This document shows positions 41,470-52,214 of a DNA stretch of 64,000 nucleotides, piece by piece. Source of the DNA: Odontocerum albicorne (lineage: Eukaryota; Arthropoda; Insecta; Trichoptera; Odontoceridae); contig OX463856.1 of assembly GCA_949825065.1 (NCBI GenBank), positions 844,702 through 908,701 on the forward strand, in the 5' to 3' direction. Under the pieces are notes generated by a model. The model worked only from the letters and a program-made list of their open reading frames with translations. It was not told where the DNA came from and searched no databases. Numbering within the stretch: the stretch's first letter is position 1; every line of letters begins with the position of its first letter. Made by a program: the position numbers and the translations under genes.

Positions 41470-42235
41470 GCACTATTAAAATACAAAACAGATATTTCAA
41501 AAGATATTTGCTCAAAAAAACTAAAAAACCATAGCTAAAGTTAAATGTATTACTATCACGTATTGAAAGTTCTATAAATGTTTCCACTCCCGTAATGCAA
41601 ATGGATGGAGAAACATTACCAAATTGTGACTCCTTTAAGTATCTTGGGTCACTCATCCATAGCGATGGAGGATGTGCGGCAGATGTAACACATAGAATTA
41701 GTGTTGGATGGATAAGGTTTAGATCAATGACGGGAGTTCTATAGTATGTGATCCGAAAATGGCAGTAAAGTTAAAAGGAAAAGTATACCAAACGATTGTC
41801 AGACCCGCACTCCTCTATGGCTTCGAATGCTGGACGATGTATAACTCTTACTCTAGGTAACTAGAAACTGCTGAAACGCGCATGCTAAGATGGTCAGCTG
41901 GTGTTTACCTAAGAGATAAAATAAATCGCTCACGCATTCGTGGAAGCCTAGGTGTTACAGACATCAACAGCAAGATGGAGGAGAGGCGATTGAGATGGTA
42001 TGGGCACGTTGGACGCAGAGCACCCGATCACATTGTGAACCAGGCAATCTCCATGGATCTTCCTCGAACCAGAGGAAGACCAAAGAATTCATTGGTGGTG
42101 TAAAACGATAACCTGATGCAGAAGCACGTCCTGGGAGACGTAGTCCGGGACAGAAGAGCATACAATCTGAGGACGAGGAGAGTGAGTTGGGATGGAGCCA
42201 GGGAGAAGATAAAGGTTTTCTTGTGGTAAATTTGT
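41470..42235 (+). pseudogene. LINE-D post-RT region
   Basis: CDSFKYLGSLIHSDGGCAAD and VTHRISVGWIRFRSMTGVL (the FKYLG-DG---I--RI--GW---R-MTGVL block after the RT palm), then LLYGFECWTM (LYGSECW), MLRWSAGVYLRDKINRSRIR, ERRLRWYGHVGRRAPDHIVN and GRPKNS. Several stops and shifts separate the pieces. Typical of RTE-like arthropod LINEs. Confidence 0.75.
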
Positions 42236-42299
42236 GTTTTTGAACATGTATCCAATCTAACAGCCGCAGCCACGACCTTCATATTCCTAAACTCAACTT

Positions 42300-42545
42300 A
42301 TTTTATTATTTGTATTATTTTAATCTGTCAATAAAAGTGGGTTCGATTCCCACGATATATCGCTCTTGAGGAGAGTTTGCTTTCTAAACGGCGCTTTATA
42401 AATTTTCATATTGTTATTCTAGTTGACATGACTTTTCTACATAATAATAATAATAATAGAGGGACAATTTATAACATAAAGCGCCATTGAGAGAACAGAT
42501 TCTCCTCAAGGACGTTCTCACTCGGGAATCGAGCCCAGTATTATA
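42300..42545. mobile_element. SINE-2 fragments
   Basis: The plus-strand piece 42,335-42,410 has GTGGGTTCGATTCCCACGAT (B box) and CTCTTGAGGAGAGTTTGCTT. A minus-strand partner at 42,490-42,545 (CTCCTCAAGGACGTTCTCAC, then TCGGGAATCGAGCCCAG) carries the same modules reversed. Both are incomplete. A (AAT)n run sits between them. Confidence 0.5.
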
Positions 42546-42589
42546 AAGAGGTTTTAATTATAAAAATTTAAACATAAATTATGTTAATT

Positions 42590-42850
42590 TTAAGGATATA
42601 AAGGGGGTGGCTGCGGTCATTAGACTAAGTACTAACTACCCCGCATCAGCATATGTAAGGATATGAAGGTGGTGGCTGCGGTCATTAGATTAGGTACTAA
42701 CTACCCCGCATCAGCATATGTAAGTATATGAAGGTGGTGGCTGCGGTCATTAGATTAGTTACTAACTACCCCGCATCAGCATATGTAAGGATATGAAGGT
42801 GGTGGCTGCGGTCATTAGATTAGGTGGCTGCGGTCATTACCGCACCTGTA
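42590..42850. repeat. 64-bp tandem repeat, about 3.5 copies
   Basis: The unit contains AAGGTGGTGGCTGCGGTCAT, then TAGATTAGGTACTAACTACC, then CCGCATCAGCATATGTAAGG. The final unit is shortened and runs into the repeat shared with 5,695-5,850, whose start has the same GGTGG...GTCATTA string. Confidence 0.9.
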
Positions 42851-42995
42851 TATGTTCATAAAAACATATTAGGTAAGATAACCGCTGAAAACTTAACAAA
42901 GGAAGACGAATGAAAACAAAAAACTTTATCGATTTTCCAATATGTGATACGAGTATTATCACGTTCGGCTTTAGACGAAGTCATAGTAATATTGC
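42851..42995 (+). repeat. Interspersed repeat, pair with 5,695-5,850
   Basis: Collinear with the earlier copy, except that CGAGTA is inserted at 42,950-42,955. Without it the segment TTTTCCAATATGTGATATTA to CACGTTCGG has the same length as its relative. Confidence 0.5.
42948..42955. other. TACGAGTA scar with empty-site relative
   Basis: An insertion of exactly 6 bp relative to the paired repeat near 5,823-5,845. Confidence 0.6.
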
Positions 42996-43162
42996 CAGTT
43001 GGAACCCCGCTTTTCCTTCACATACGAGCTCGTAGCTCGGGCATTTTTACGGCACAGTTTTCGGGGTATAAATATGCCTATGTATGACTTTAGTCATGGA
43101 TATTCTTTAAAATGGTACTTCAATAATTTTCTCCAAAATTAAGTTAGGTAAGTTAAGTTCAG

Positions 43163-43545
43163 TTGTGTCCCTCCACCACCCACGCCAACCACGCGACCAT
43201 TCATCGCAATCCAATTGTGTCCCTCCACCACCCACGCCAACCACGCGACCATTCATCGCAATCCAGTTGTGTCCCTCCACCACCCACGCCAACCACGCGA
43301 CCTTTCATCGCAATCTATACTAAAACAGTTGTGTCCCTCCACCACCCACGCCAACCACACGACCATTCATCGCAATCCAGTTGTGTCCCTCCACCACCCA
43401 CGCCAACCACGCGACCATTCATCGCAATCCAGTTGTGTCCCTCCACCACCCACGCCAACCACGCGACCATTCATCGCAATCCAGTTGTGTCCCTCCACCA
43501 CCCACGCCAACCACGCGACCATTCATCGCAATCTATACTAAAACA
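43163..43545. repeat. 52-bp minisatellite, 7 copies
   Basis: The unit is CAGTTGTGTCCCTCCACCAC, then CCACGCCAACCACGCGACCA, then TTCATCGCAATC. TATACTAAAACA follows the third unit and again the last, so the array includes a duplicated junction from unequal exchange. The unit is G+C-rich and stop-free in several frames; the resulting peptides are artefacts. Confidence 0.95.
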
Positions 43546-43589
43546 TCGAAATCTTATTTATTTTCTTATGAGCGGGACGTGTAAAGTTC

Positions 43590-44330
43590 AATGACGAGTT
43601 CAACCTGAAAATAAACAAGGACAAAACAAAAGTGATAACCGTAGGCTGAGACGAACACCAAATGAACATACTAATGTCAGGAGCTGCACTTAAGAACGCA
43701 AAAGAGTGTGTCTATCTTGGAGGCAAGATCACATGGGATGGCCGTACAAAAAGAGAGGTTGACAGTCGCATCCACCAAGCAAAACTCGTCTTTAATAAGA
43801 AATCAAAGATTTTTGAATCGAACAACATGGACCTAAAACTCCGCAAGCAATTGGTCAAAACATATACGGGGAGTATTAAAATGTATGGTTGCGAGACATG
43901 GTGCATGGGCGAAAGAGATCGAAAAAGATTGGAGGCCTTCGAGATATGGATCTATAGACGAATCCTAAGGATTTCTTGGAGAAACCACATTACAAATTAC
44001 GAGGTTCTCAGCAGGATCGAAGAAACCAGGCACCTGTCAAACACCATATCGGAAAGACGTGCAGAATGGATAGATCATATGCTGCGACATGAAAATCTCC
44101 TTCACAATATACTGGAGAGAATGATTGAGGGATCGATTGGCAGAGGGCGCGCTCCCCGAGAGTATCTGGAGTAAATATGCCACGATATGGACTGCACCTC
44201 CTATACAGAGCTCAAAAGGATCACTGAAGACCGCGCGGAGAGGAGTAGGAGATGCAGAACTTTGCTGCTAACCAATCCCTGGGGATTGAAACTGAAGAAA
44301 GAGAGAGAGCAGAACGTCATGTAGTGACGA
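43590..44330 (+). pseudogene. LINE-E RT C-terminal half
   Basis: FNLKINKDKTKVITVG (end of the RT palm), stop, then a 170-codon open frame (43,662-44,174): CVYLGGKITWDGRTKREVDS, MYGCETWCMGERDRKRLEAF, EIWIYRRILRISWRNHITNY and RRAEWIDHMLRHENLLHNIL, ending GRAPREYLE. Past a stop the line continues SYTELKRITEDRAERSRRC-like in another frame. It is the longest LINE frame in the window but lacks the RT catalytic motifs. Confidence 0.8.
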
Positions 44331-44334
44331 AAAA

Positions 44335-45180
44335 ACTGCTCAAGATGCCCCTCCTCCGATGGTGGTACACCTGAGTGTAAAAAAAATACTAGTGACGACG
44401 GATGTTAGGTCCAACGTTATGGGCGTCAATCCAAAACACAACATTATTATTATTTTGTATGTAATGGAGTGATCTACAATACAAACATTTGCCAAAAGCT
44501 AAACCTATATGCAAATTTATATCTTAAGAACTAATCTAATAATATCACTTAATTTTAATTACCTACATGTAATTGTTATCTTTAATAATCTGAATTTTTT
44601 TTAATAATTAAGACTTACATACTAATTTATAACTAGAGAACAATTCTTACAAATAATCAATGTGTTTCTTTCTTTTTAAACACTTACACGTCCACAAAAT
44701 TAGTATAATTGATTATAAAAAAAAATTTCCTCTAGTTTGTCTATCTTTAAAATTCGAAATGAAAAAACTAAACGAATAAAGAAACCAATTTTATTAACTA
44801 GTTCGCCAGTTCCTCTCTCGGCAGGGCCAGATGGGCAGAGCCGGGACTAGATAACTTCTCTTTTTGCATAGTTTATATTGTGTTGGGAAAGTTTTATAGC
44901 AAAACTAGAAACTTTAATTTGCCTCTCGCCTGGGATGCACCGCCCTACACCCCTCCTAGTTGTCTCTAACTGCGGTAAAAAGTTTACCTGACCGAACTCG
45001 CTAGAGTCCGTTAAATCCTGTCAACTGCTACTATATATCTAGAACGTTTGTCTTTTAGAACTGGGGGATAAGGGCTCGATTCCCAAATGTAAAGTAATAA
45101 AAAATTCCCAGTTATTTTAATTTTAATGAAAACTTTTAACGTATTTGTAGTGTATTACACTTAAGTTAACAGTACAATCT
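44335..45180. other. Spacer with a possible SINE-2 scrap
   Basis: Mostly A+T-rich. 45,045-45,095 (GGGCTCGATTCCCAAATGTA) resembles the SINE-2 B-box region. No gene is seen. Confidence 0.35.
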
Positions 45181-45184
45181 TGTA

Positions 45185-45445
45185 CGGGGAAGTGGTGGAC
45201 AAGCGAAGAGCTGGTGGGCAGAGGAAGCGCTATAAGAACAGTCTGCGAGAGTCACTTACTTTGTGCGGGATGCCTGAGGACTGGTAGCAAGTGGCTCAAG
45301 ACCGTGAGGGGTGGTCAGCCTAGTGCTCTCGGGCTGATGGATGATTTTCTCACAGAAGATCACATGATTGACGTGGAAGAACGATTCAAGATTGACGTTG
45401 GAGTGGCGAGGGGATCCTCGACTACGAGACCCGGCAACGACGATG
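45185..45445 (+). pseudogene. LINE-Z C-terminal and 3' end, internally deleted
   Basis: YGEVVDKRRAGGQRKRYKNS, then LRESLTLCGMPEDW, stop, QVAQDREGWSA. The zinc-finger part is deleted, and the sequence resumes in the 3' UTR (CACATGATTGACGTGGAAGA to GGCGAGGGGATCCTCGACTA) and ends GACGATGACGA. The ends match 46.5 and 56.7 kb. Confidence 0.75.
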
Positions 45446-45474
45446 ACGAAACAATACAATCTAGTGGATTTTTG

Positions 45475-45625
45475 TCATCTTTTCCAACCAGCTTCCAAGA
45501 ATATCTTCCAGTTAAACAGACCTAAACTGAAAACCAGACTGGAAAGCTTTTTTTATTATAAATTGGGCTCTAACGAAAACTCAACCCGCAGCCTCCAGGT
45601 TGGAGGACACAAGTAACGTAACTTG
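45475..45625 (-). mobile_element. SINE-1, diverged, inserted beside a LINE-Z end
   Basis: Minus strand: CAACCTGGAGGCTGCGGGTT, then GAGTTTTCGTTAGAGCCCAA, CCAGTCTGGTTTTCAGTTTA and TTGGAAGCTGGTTGGAAAAG. The head is eroded, and the B-box core is GGGTTGAGTTTTC. Confidence 0.6.
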
Positions 45626-46490
45626 TAGAGAGTTTATATGAGAGGAGCCAAATCTGACGCGACTGGAACAGTACCGTTGGAATAGAACATTGCAGCAGCC
45701 CTGGACCTAATGGATAAAGGGTTCAAAGGATAAAAGTCAATCAGGAAATTTGTTATTTATATTTAATTACCGATTAATTAAAAATGTAAAAACAAAGTTT
45801 TAAATCCTCAAAAACTACATAAAAAAAAAAAGTTTTCAAACAAGCGTACCTCAATCCTGTATACACAAAAATTACATTAACATTTATTTATTGTTTTTAT
45901 TTTCAAATTTCAAAAAATATTACATTTATTTTTGTTATTATTTCGGATATCATCAGATATTGAATTTGAAACCCTCACATGCTAATCAAGAGTCTCGCCA
46001 ACTATACCACGGAGATAGTCTTACATTTAGTATTATAATAAAATGTGTCGAAAACCACCCTTGCCAACATAACCACCCTTGCCGCATGAGATTAAAGAGT
46101 AATCTAATTCGGAATTTTCTAAACCAAAAATATGCTTTCAAACAAACTAAAAACCGCGAAAATGTTACATGAAACCGAAGAACCACACGAACTAAAAATA
46201 CTTTTACAAAATTCCTTTTAATACTGCATAGTGACTCTGCCATCATATAATTTGTAAAGAGCCGGAAAAAGGGTGGTGCGAAAGGGAAAACAGCCCCAGG
46301 CGCGATATTTGAAAGGCGCCAAAATCGGTCCATTATTGATGTTGTACCTGTACTCCGTATACCAGTGACCATATAAAGCACCATGTTAAAAAAATGTAAA
46401 TTAAAAATAATCAAGAAGTATTTGAGATCTAAGTTTTGACAAGAAAGATTATCAGACATGGCTTAGAGAGATTGCCAGATAATTGTTTCA
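45626..46490. other. A+T-rich spacer with a SINE-1 head scrap
   Basis: 45,955-46,022 carries, on the minus strand, ATCTCCGTGGTATAGTTGGC (A-box side) and CATGTGAGGGTTTCAAATTC (B-box side). A minus-strand 157-codon frame (45,986-46,459) is F/L/R-rich with no domain and was not called. Confidence 0.4.
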
Positions 46491-46491
46491 T

Positions 46492-46735
46492 CATCATCAT
46501 TGCCGGGCCTCGTAGTCGAGGATCCCCTCGCCACTCCAACGTCAGTCCTGAACCGCTCTCCCACGTCGATCGTGTGATCCTCTGTGAGAGAACAGCCCGA
46601 TCCTGGATGCGCACTCCCTCCCGCAAATGCCACAGACATATGGACCCTGAAATCGTAGTTTGGAGGAACATGTATGCGGGAAATACACATACACAAACCA
46701 TCACATAATTTTCCTGTAGGCAGAAGTGACAGCGC
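46492..46735 (-). mobile_element. LINE-Z 3' UTR
   Basis: The complement of the LINE-Z terminus (GCCGGGCCTCGTAGTCGAGG, then ATCCCCTCGCCACTCCAACG), followed by the UTR through ACATATGGACCCTGA. After this it departs from the fuller 56.7-kb copy. Confidence 0.7.
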
Positions 46736-46809
46736 TAGGCTTTGATATGTCGACACACATCCTTATCACATAACTAGAAAATTAATGTATGTTATGTATA
46801 ATCAAAACG

Positions 46810-47170
46810 GAAAACATTTACATGCATACATCCCTACCATTGCGACATTTCCCTATCGGGGTAGGTAGAACGCCATACTTTCCTATCCCAACACACATCC
46901 TTAGCCTCTTTTTTTTCGTTCAGAATATCATACACTCCATCCAACCCCACTTTCTTAATCTTCCTCTCACTCGCCTTCCATTCACGTTTGAACTATATAT
47001 CTGTTTTGTTATTCTTTCTCCATTCATTTGTTCCACTTTCCTAAACCATCTACGAGTGTTCTTCTTCATCTTACTTAACACATCAGCCTTAAGTTCATAA
47101 TTCTTCCACTTCATTCCGTATTCTGTCACTCGACGTGCTCCATGTATTCTTCTTAATCCACGAGTTTCCT
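46810..47170 (-). pseudogene. LINE-A C-terminal end
   Basis: The best LINE-A coding remnant. The minus strand reads TEYGMKWKNYELKADVLSKM, KKNTRRWFRKVEQMNGERIT, KQIYSSNVNGRRVRGRLRKW and GWMECMIF, then in pieces to the CAATGGTAGGGATG terminus. The W-F--VE-M-E-R-TKQIY motif order is that of insect endonuclease-RT LINE tails. Confidence 0.7.
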
Positions 47171-47640
47171 CAGCATTTATAGTTCATTCTCATTTTATTA
47201 TTATTGAAGTTAAACTTCTATAGCCGCGGTATGGCAAATTGGCCTAACCGTCACGAAAAGTGAAACGCTTCATCTATTTTGAGTGAAGGAATGAAATTAA
47301 AATTAAATAAAGTTAAATAAAAAAAAATTAAATTTAAAATTAAATTAAATTAAATAAAAATTAAATTAATGAAAAATAAATTAAAATTAAAGAAATTATT
47401 TAAATAATTAAAACATTAATTTTAATTAATAAAAATTAAATAAATAAAAATGAAATAAAACAAAAATAAAAAATAAAAAAAATTTAATAAAAAATAATTA
47501 AAATAAAATAATAAGTTTAAAAAGTTAAAATTTTTAATTAAAGAAATTGTTTAATTAATTTAATTACTTTTAATATAAATTATTTTTTAATTTAAATCCA
47601 TAATACATCATAGATACGCTACGCGCATGCGCCGCATGTA
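47171..47640. other. A+T-only low-complexity tract
   Basis: 47,290-47,600 is almost pure A/T with (TTAAAA)n, (AATTAAAT)n and similar words on a strongly biased background. It has no coding potential. Confidence 0.7.
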
Positions 47641-47644
47641 CTGT

Positions 47645-47930
47645 GTGTATCATCATCATCATCGTCGTCATTGTCAACCAGGGTCGATCCACTGCTGGAT
47701 GAAGGTCTCCCCAAGTTGACTCCAAACAGTTCGGTCCTTTGCTCGCCTATGCCACGTGATGCTGCCATGCTTCTTGATTTCGTCCATCCAGCGTACCTTC
47801 GGTCTTCTTCTGGGCCTCTTTATGCCTCTTGGGTACCATTGGATTATTTCGGATGTCCATCGGGAGTCTGACATTCTGGCTACGTGTCCGGCCCATTGCC
47901 ACTTCATTCTTTGTGTGTATGCGTAGCATA
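47645..47930 (-). pseudogene. LINE-B C-terminal end
   Basis: Minus strand: QRMKWQWAGHVARMSDSRWT, SEIIQWYPRGIKRPRRRPKV and RWMDEIKKHGSITWHRRAKD, ending RTVWSQLGETFIQQWIDPG and stop. The 3' tail GTTGACAATGACGACGATGA ends in (GAT)n. This frame is intact from KMKW to the stop. The RT core is absent. Confidence 0.85.
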
Positions 47931-48092
47931 AGTCTTCATTCACTGTGTGTATACGTAGCATAAGTCTTCATTCACTGTGTGTATACGTAGCATAAGTCTT
48001 CATTCACTGTGTGTATACGTAGCATAAGTCTTCATTTACTGTGTGTATACGTAGCATAAGTCTTCATTCACTGTGTGTATACGTAGCATACG
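47915..48092. repeat. 32-bp minisatellite, 6 copies
   Basis: The unit is GTGTGTATACGTAGCATAAG plus TCTTCATTCACT. It abuts the 5' limit of the LINE-B fragment, and the first unit overlaps the LINE sequence (TGTGTGTATGCGTAGCATAA), so it may have arisen at that junction. Confidence 0.95.
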
Positions 48093-48780
48093 TCAACCAA
48101 TAAACGCTTGCGTATTATATGTTAATAGAGTTTAATTAAAAAAAAAAAAACAACAAATGGAAAAAAAGCAATGCATAAAATCAACTTTTCCTAGGAGCTA
48201 AGAAGTTTCACTTCTACCGCGCGAGAGTCTCGCGCATCTATTTTTGTATTAACATTTGTTATCTATTAATAATAATAATAATAAAATGACAATGAATAAT
48301 ACCGTTTAAACAGGAAACTCTCCTCAAGGGCGCTTCAACTCGGAAATCGACCCACTGTTACTAACACAATGAAAATATTACAAAATAAATATCAATGAAT
48401 TAAGTAGAAGGAAAGAAAAGTATGACAATGTATACATATAAGAAAAAATATAATAAATTCAAAAAGCGATACAAAAATCAATACGGAGTAATCTGAAATA
48501 TCATTTTAATTTCATTAGAATTCCTAGAATTATCCTTAATTATTAATTTAATTCCCCACCCACGAGGAACGGAACAAGAGCAAATACTCGTAAGCAATAC
48601 TCGTGCAATGGCCTGTAAGTCAAAAGTTTGAATTGGTAAAAAAGATGGAATTGGTAAATCCTCGTGTTTATTCCCAGTAAAAGTAAAATTGCTGATAAAA
48701 TCATTAAAACAAGTCTTGCTAAGGGTAAAGTACGCTTCAAATATTTTGCATTCTTCCTTCTAAGTAAATGGATACAAACA
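48093..48780. other. Spacer with a SINE-2 fragment
   Basis: 48,305-48,360 carries CTCCTCAAGGGCGCTTCAAC, then TCGGAAATCGACCCACTGTT, the SINE-2 B-box region on the minus strand, preceded by (AAT)n at 48,268-48,283. The rest is A+T-rich; a scar word lies at 48,585-48,592. Confidence 0.45.
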
Positions 48781-48784
48781 AACT

Positions 48785-49240
48785 TATTATACATACCATC
48801 ACGCCATTTTTCTGCCGGGGCAGGCAGAAGAATACATAACACCAGACTTTCCTATCTCAACACACGTCCGTCACATCTTCTAAATCAATACACCTTCTCC
48901 TACAACTTGTACGATTATATTATAAATTTTTGACTCATTGGTTTTCTTGATGGTTCCACGGTTTTCCAGTCATATAATATTTGCATTATATATTTCCTTT
49001 TTTAATCTTTCTTCATTCATTCATTCTGCCTACCCAAACCATCTGAGAGTGGTCTTCTTAATCTTTCTTAATAAATCAGTCTTAATTTCATATTAACCTC
49101 TAATCACTTCACCCCGTATTCTGACATACATTGTTACCCCGTGTATTGTTTTCAGTGAATGCATTTCTACAGCATTTATTCGGCACCTTTCAGTATTTTT
49201 TCCATGTTCACGTTTCACTGCCATACATCAAGTTGATACT
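48785..49240 (-). mobile_element. LINE-A 3' end
   Basis: The terminus complement ACCATCACGCCATTTTTCTG, then CCGGGGCAGGCAGAAGAATA, then the coding complement (CTACCCAAACCATCTGAGAG, then TGGTCTTCTTAATCTTTC and a CTGACATACATTGTTACCC segment upstream). The order matches 46.8 and 56.1 kb. Confidence 0.65.
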
Positions 49241-49479
49241 AGAAAATACTTTTGATAAAAATCATCTATGCAGCTTTTTATACTGTCAAATCAGGGTCTC
49301 GTCGTAATGCATCCTTGATTCACCCCTTTTCATTTATTAAACCAGTCAGTCAAGGCCCCGTTTACCCCAATATTATACATCCTTTTATTTGGGTGTGTAA
49401 TGACGCAGAATCACGTATTAATAAATTAGCAGCTTAAACATATAAAATTTATTCTCTACAAAACAAAAATGAAAGCCAC
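49241..49479. other. Spacer
   Basis: No gene or repeat was recognised. Confidence 0.3.
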
Positions 49480-49750
49480 AGTTTTTTTATTTATTTTACA
49501 CATGGCAAGAAACATGATACATAATTTGCGAAAAACGACAAGAAATTTAATTCAGACACAAATTTAATGGATCTGGGTTTTTTGCCTTTCATTTGTCGTG
49601 TCCCCAGCAAACTAGAATTTTGCATGTATCTCACTGAGGACATATAACATAATATGAAAAAATTAATCGATATTTCTTTCCAATTTTGGTTTTTTGTAAA
49701 GCCTCGTTGCACATTCTCATCAGCTTGACAAACAGTGACACTCAATTACA
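49480..49750 (-). repeat. Interspersed repeat G1, longest copy
   Basis: An 84-codon minus-strand frame contains SVRYMQNSSLLGTRQMKGKK, then PRSIKF, the peptide form shared by all three G1 copies. Substitutions between copies do not clearly favour synonymous sites, so coding status is unsure. The 3' end runs into ACATGGCAAGAAACATG-type sequence and A/T. Confidence 0.6.
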
Positions 49751-50500
49751 TATATATATACATCACGCGAAATCAAACTCCTCATACATTATCACTCCAG
49801 ACAGACCAAAACATTCATATCACAATATACCGCACACAAACATAAAAAAAACACATATATATAAAAAAAAAATTACACAACAAAACACACCACACCCATG
49901 AGCTCACACAAACGTCTTCCACAAGTCATTCCTCTTGCAAGCCCAAGTACTCAAACTCCTGTCGCGATAACAACCACGCTCCGATCGACTGCCTGAACTG
50001 TTTTCCTCCCTTTACTTTTATTGAATTCGGCACCCCATTGTATATTATGTGATGGGAGCTAAATAGGCATATTGTCTTTGGGCAAAAGATGTGTCTCATG
50101 TGTCTCTGCTGAGTTTGCATCGTCCCTTCCTCTCCATGATAGTGCCAGAGAATGGATTTGAGATGTAAATTGGCTATGTTCAGGACCCGATACTCCCTGA
50201 TAGTTAGTAAGTATAATAACATTTCAAGTTATGAAGTAAAATAAAACGGTTAAGTGTTTGTTTCACGTTAAAAAGAGGCCTTGCAGGTGACACAAGATGC
50301 ATCTTTATGGTGAATGCAACTGCAGTAAATGCGAGTACACGACTTTGCTACACGAGTTCTTTAAAAAAACAACTGAAAACCCTGTATTTTTAATGAATAT
50401 TGATCGTGGCTTGAACAAACACCGTGAACAAATCAAAAAAGTATTTTCAACCTCCGAAAACCCGTGACAATAGCGTTACATTTTTTTATTTAATGTGACC
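49751..50500. other. Spacer, nothing recognised
   Basis: The 49,740-49,900 part is simple A/C-rich sequence. 49,926-50,222 has a 98-codon minus-strand frame without a recognisable domain. Confidence 0.3.
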
Positions 50501-50504
50501 AGGT

Positions 50505-50725
50505 AGAAATGAATTATGAATGATTTACAGAATCAATATATAGGAATACTAGTTACGTAGAAGTAGTGAGAAGTTTGGGAAGAACTTAAAAACCTGGCTC
50601 AAATATTTATATGAGAGTATGCATGACGAGGTGTATAGACGTAGAAGAAGCAAAATATAAGTGTCAGGATAGAATGAAGGGGATATATGTTTTCTCTACC
50701 TACCTTAGCATGGTGCAATTGAGAT
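50505..50725 (+). repeat. LINE-A 3' terminal fragment, plus strand
   Basis: AAAACCTGGCTCAAATATTT, then a YMRVCMTRCIDVEEAKYKCQ-like peptide (the RRCMxVEEARDVCRDR block), then GATAGAATGAAGGGGATATA, TGTTTTCTCTACCTACCTTA and GCATGGTGCAATTG. Confidence 0.55.
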
Positions 50726-52210
50726 TATTACGATTGTACTCGATAAAATAGCTTTTTTGTCACTACTCTTTCGAAATTCCCATGGATTTTTCTTAACAAA
50801 TCTATTGTACAATAGTTCGATTTATCATCCAACGTCATCATAATATTTACGAAGAGCTTATCCTATGTGACAAGGACTGTCTATTTTGAATACAGCCTCT
50901 GATATTGACATCTTCAACATTTCAGAAAACATTGGGAAAAATATGTGAAAGTGAATGTGAATCTTTAAGACAGGGGAGGATTTTAAATTGGGAATATATT
51001 AAGTAGAGGGCTATTATGAAAATTGGTTTGGTTATTGATGATATTTAGACTTCATTTTATAGATTTTTGCCGTCCTCGATTACGAATCCTACTCTTTTAT
51101 GCATTATTTATTTATTTATTTACAAAATAAACACTACCATTCCAATTATAGTATATCAACAACACCACATCTATATTGCATCAGCCCAGGAAGATGCACC
51201 TATGATGATATTGGGACGTCCTTTTAGCAGGTCTTCTTCCGAGCAGCTAATGAGGTACAACCATCAGGTGCGACATTTATTGAAGCCAATAATTTTCTTT
51301 TGATCTACCCATATGCTAAGGCGATTAAGAGGTCTCCATACGGGCCATGGTAGGCGGTGTTCTACCGGCAGGCACTCCAAGGCTGCATCCATGTTCACAA
51401 GCTTTCATTTATAGCTCTCCAAGAATCAACATGCACACTATCATAGTATCACACGGTCATAAAACTTCTACGAGACCTCAGTTTTGGATTTGTCGGTATT
51501 TGGCCATGCTAAAAGTGTTTGGGACCACTGAGTCATTAGTATTTTTTACTCATGCATGCAATATTACGGTAGATGGTTTGGAGATGATATCCCAGAGGAA
51601 TGTAAACCTTTTCCATTGGGGTTGGTCTGAGACATCCAGGAATAAGGTGACATGTTTCGTTGAATGCAATATCTATCTACTTTGCATTGGCAGACATGCT
51701 CCATATTTGCCAACTGAGTACTCTCAATAAACACTTGAGTGTCCTTTAGATAAATAAATAAATATTAATAGCAACATAGCATGTACATAATATATTTCCT
51801 CAATGAAAATACTTTGAGCTTTCTTAGTAATGGGAGTTAGTTATTTCGGCTTAACAATTATTTGTTATTTGTTAATTAATATTTTTTGTTACTGTATAGA
51901 TTTATCTTTAAACTTTGTATATACTTGGGTTCAGACTGTAAGCTTTGTAAAATAAATTATGTTCTTAACACAATAATTACAGGCAACATCCCCATTGCCA
52001 ATAGCCTGGAAAATGGTAAACTTGTTGAATTATTTATGGCATTCTGGTTTTTCACATATTTGTTCATGGTCTTCTTCTCAATTCTGAGGATCATGATCAT
52101 CAAGGTGTCAAGGAGAGACTATATTTTCTATTTTTCACAGAATACCGAAAGATTAGTTACGAACGAAATCACTGAAAAGCAACTACATATTACTTTGGAC
52201 TTTTTTGTTG
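50726..52210. other. 1.5-kb block without a recognised gene
   Basis: 51,170-51,730 has more balanced composition and a 127-codon plus-strand frame (51,347-51,730) followed by another of 112 codons (51,886-52,224). Neither shows a motif I recognise and no second copy was spotted. It could be an eroded mobile-element coding region in either orientation or unique sequence. Confidence 0.3.
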
Positions 52211-52214
52211 GTTT

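Noticed and set aside
43163..43594. Proline/histidine-rich frames over the 52-bp minisatellite
   Set aside because: Three overlapping registers are open for the same reason; there is no start context or conservation.
45986..46459. 157-codon minus-strand frame
   Set aside because: It is rich in Phe, Leu and Arg with no motif, and overlaps a SINE scrap and A+T-rich spacer.
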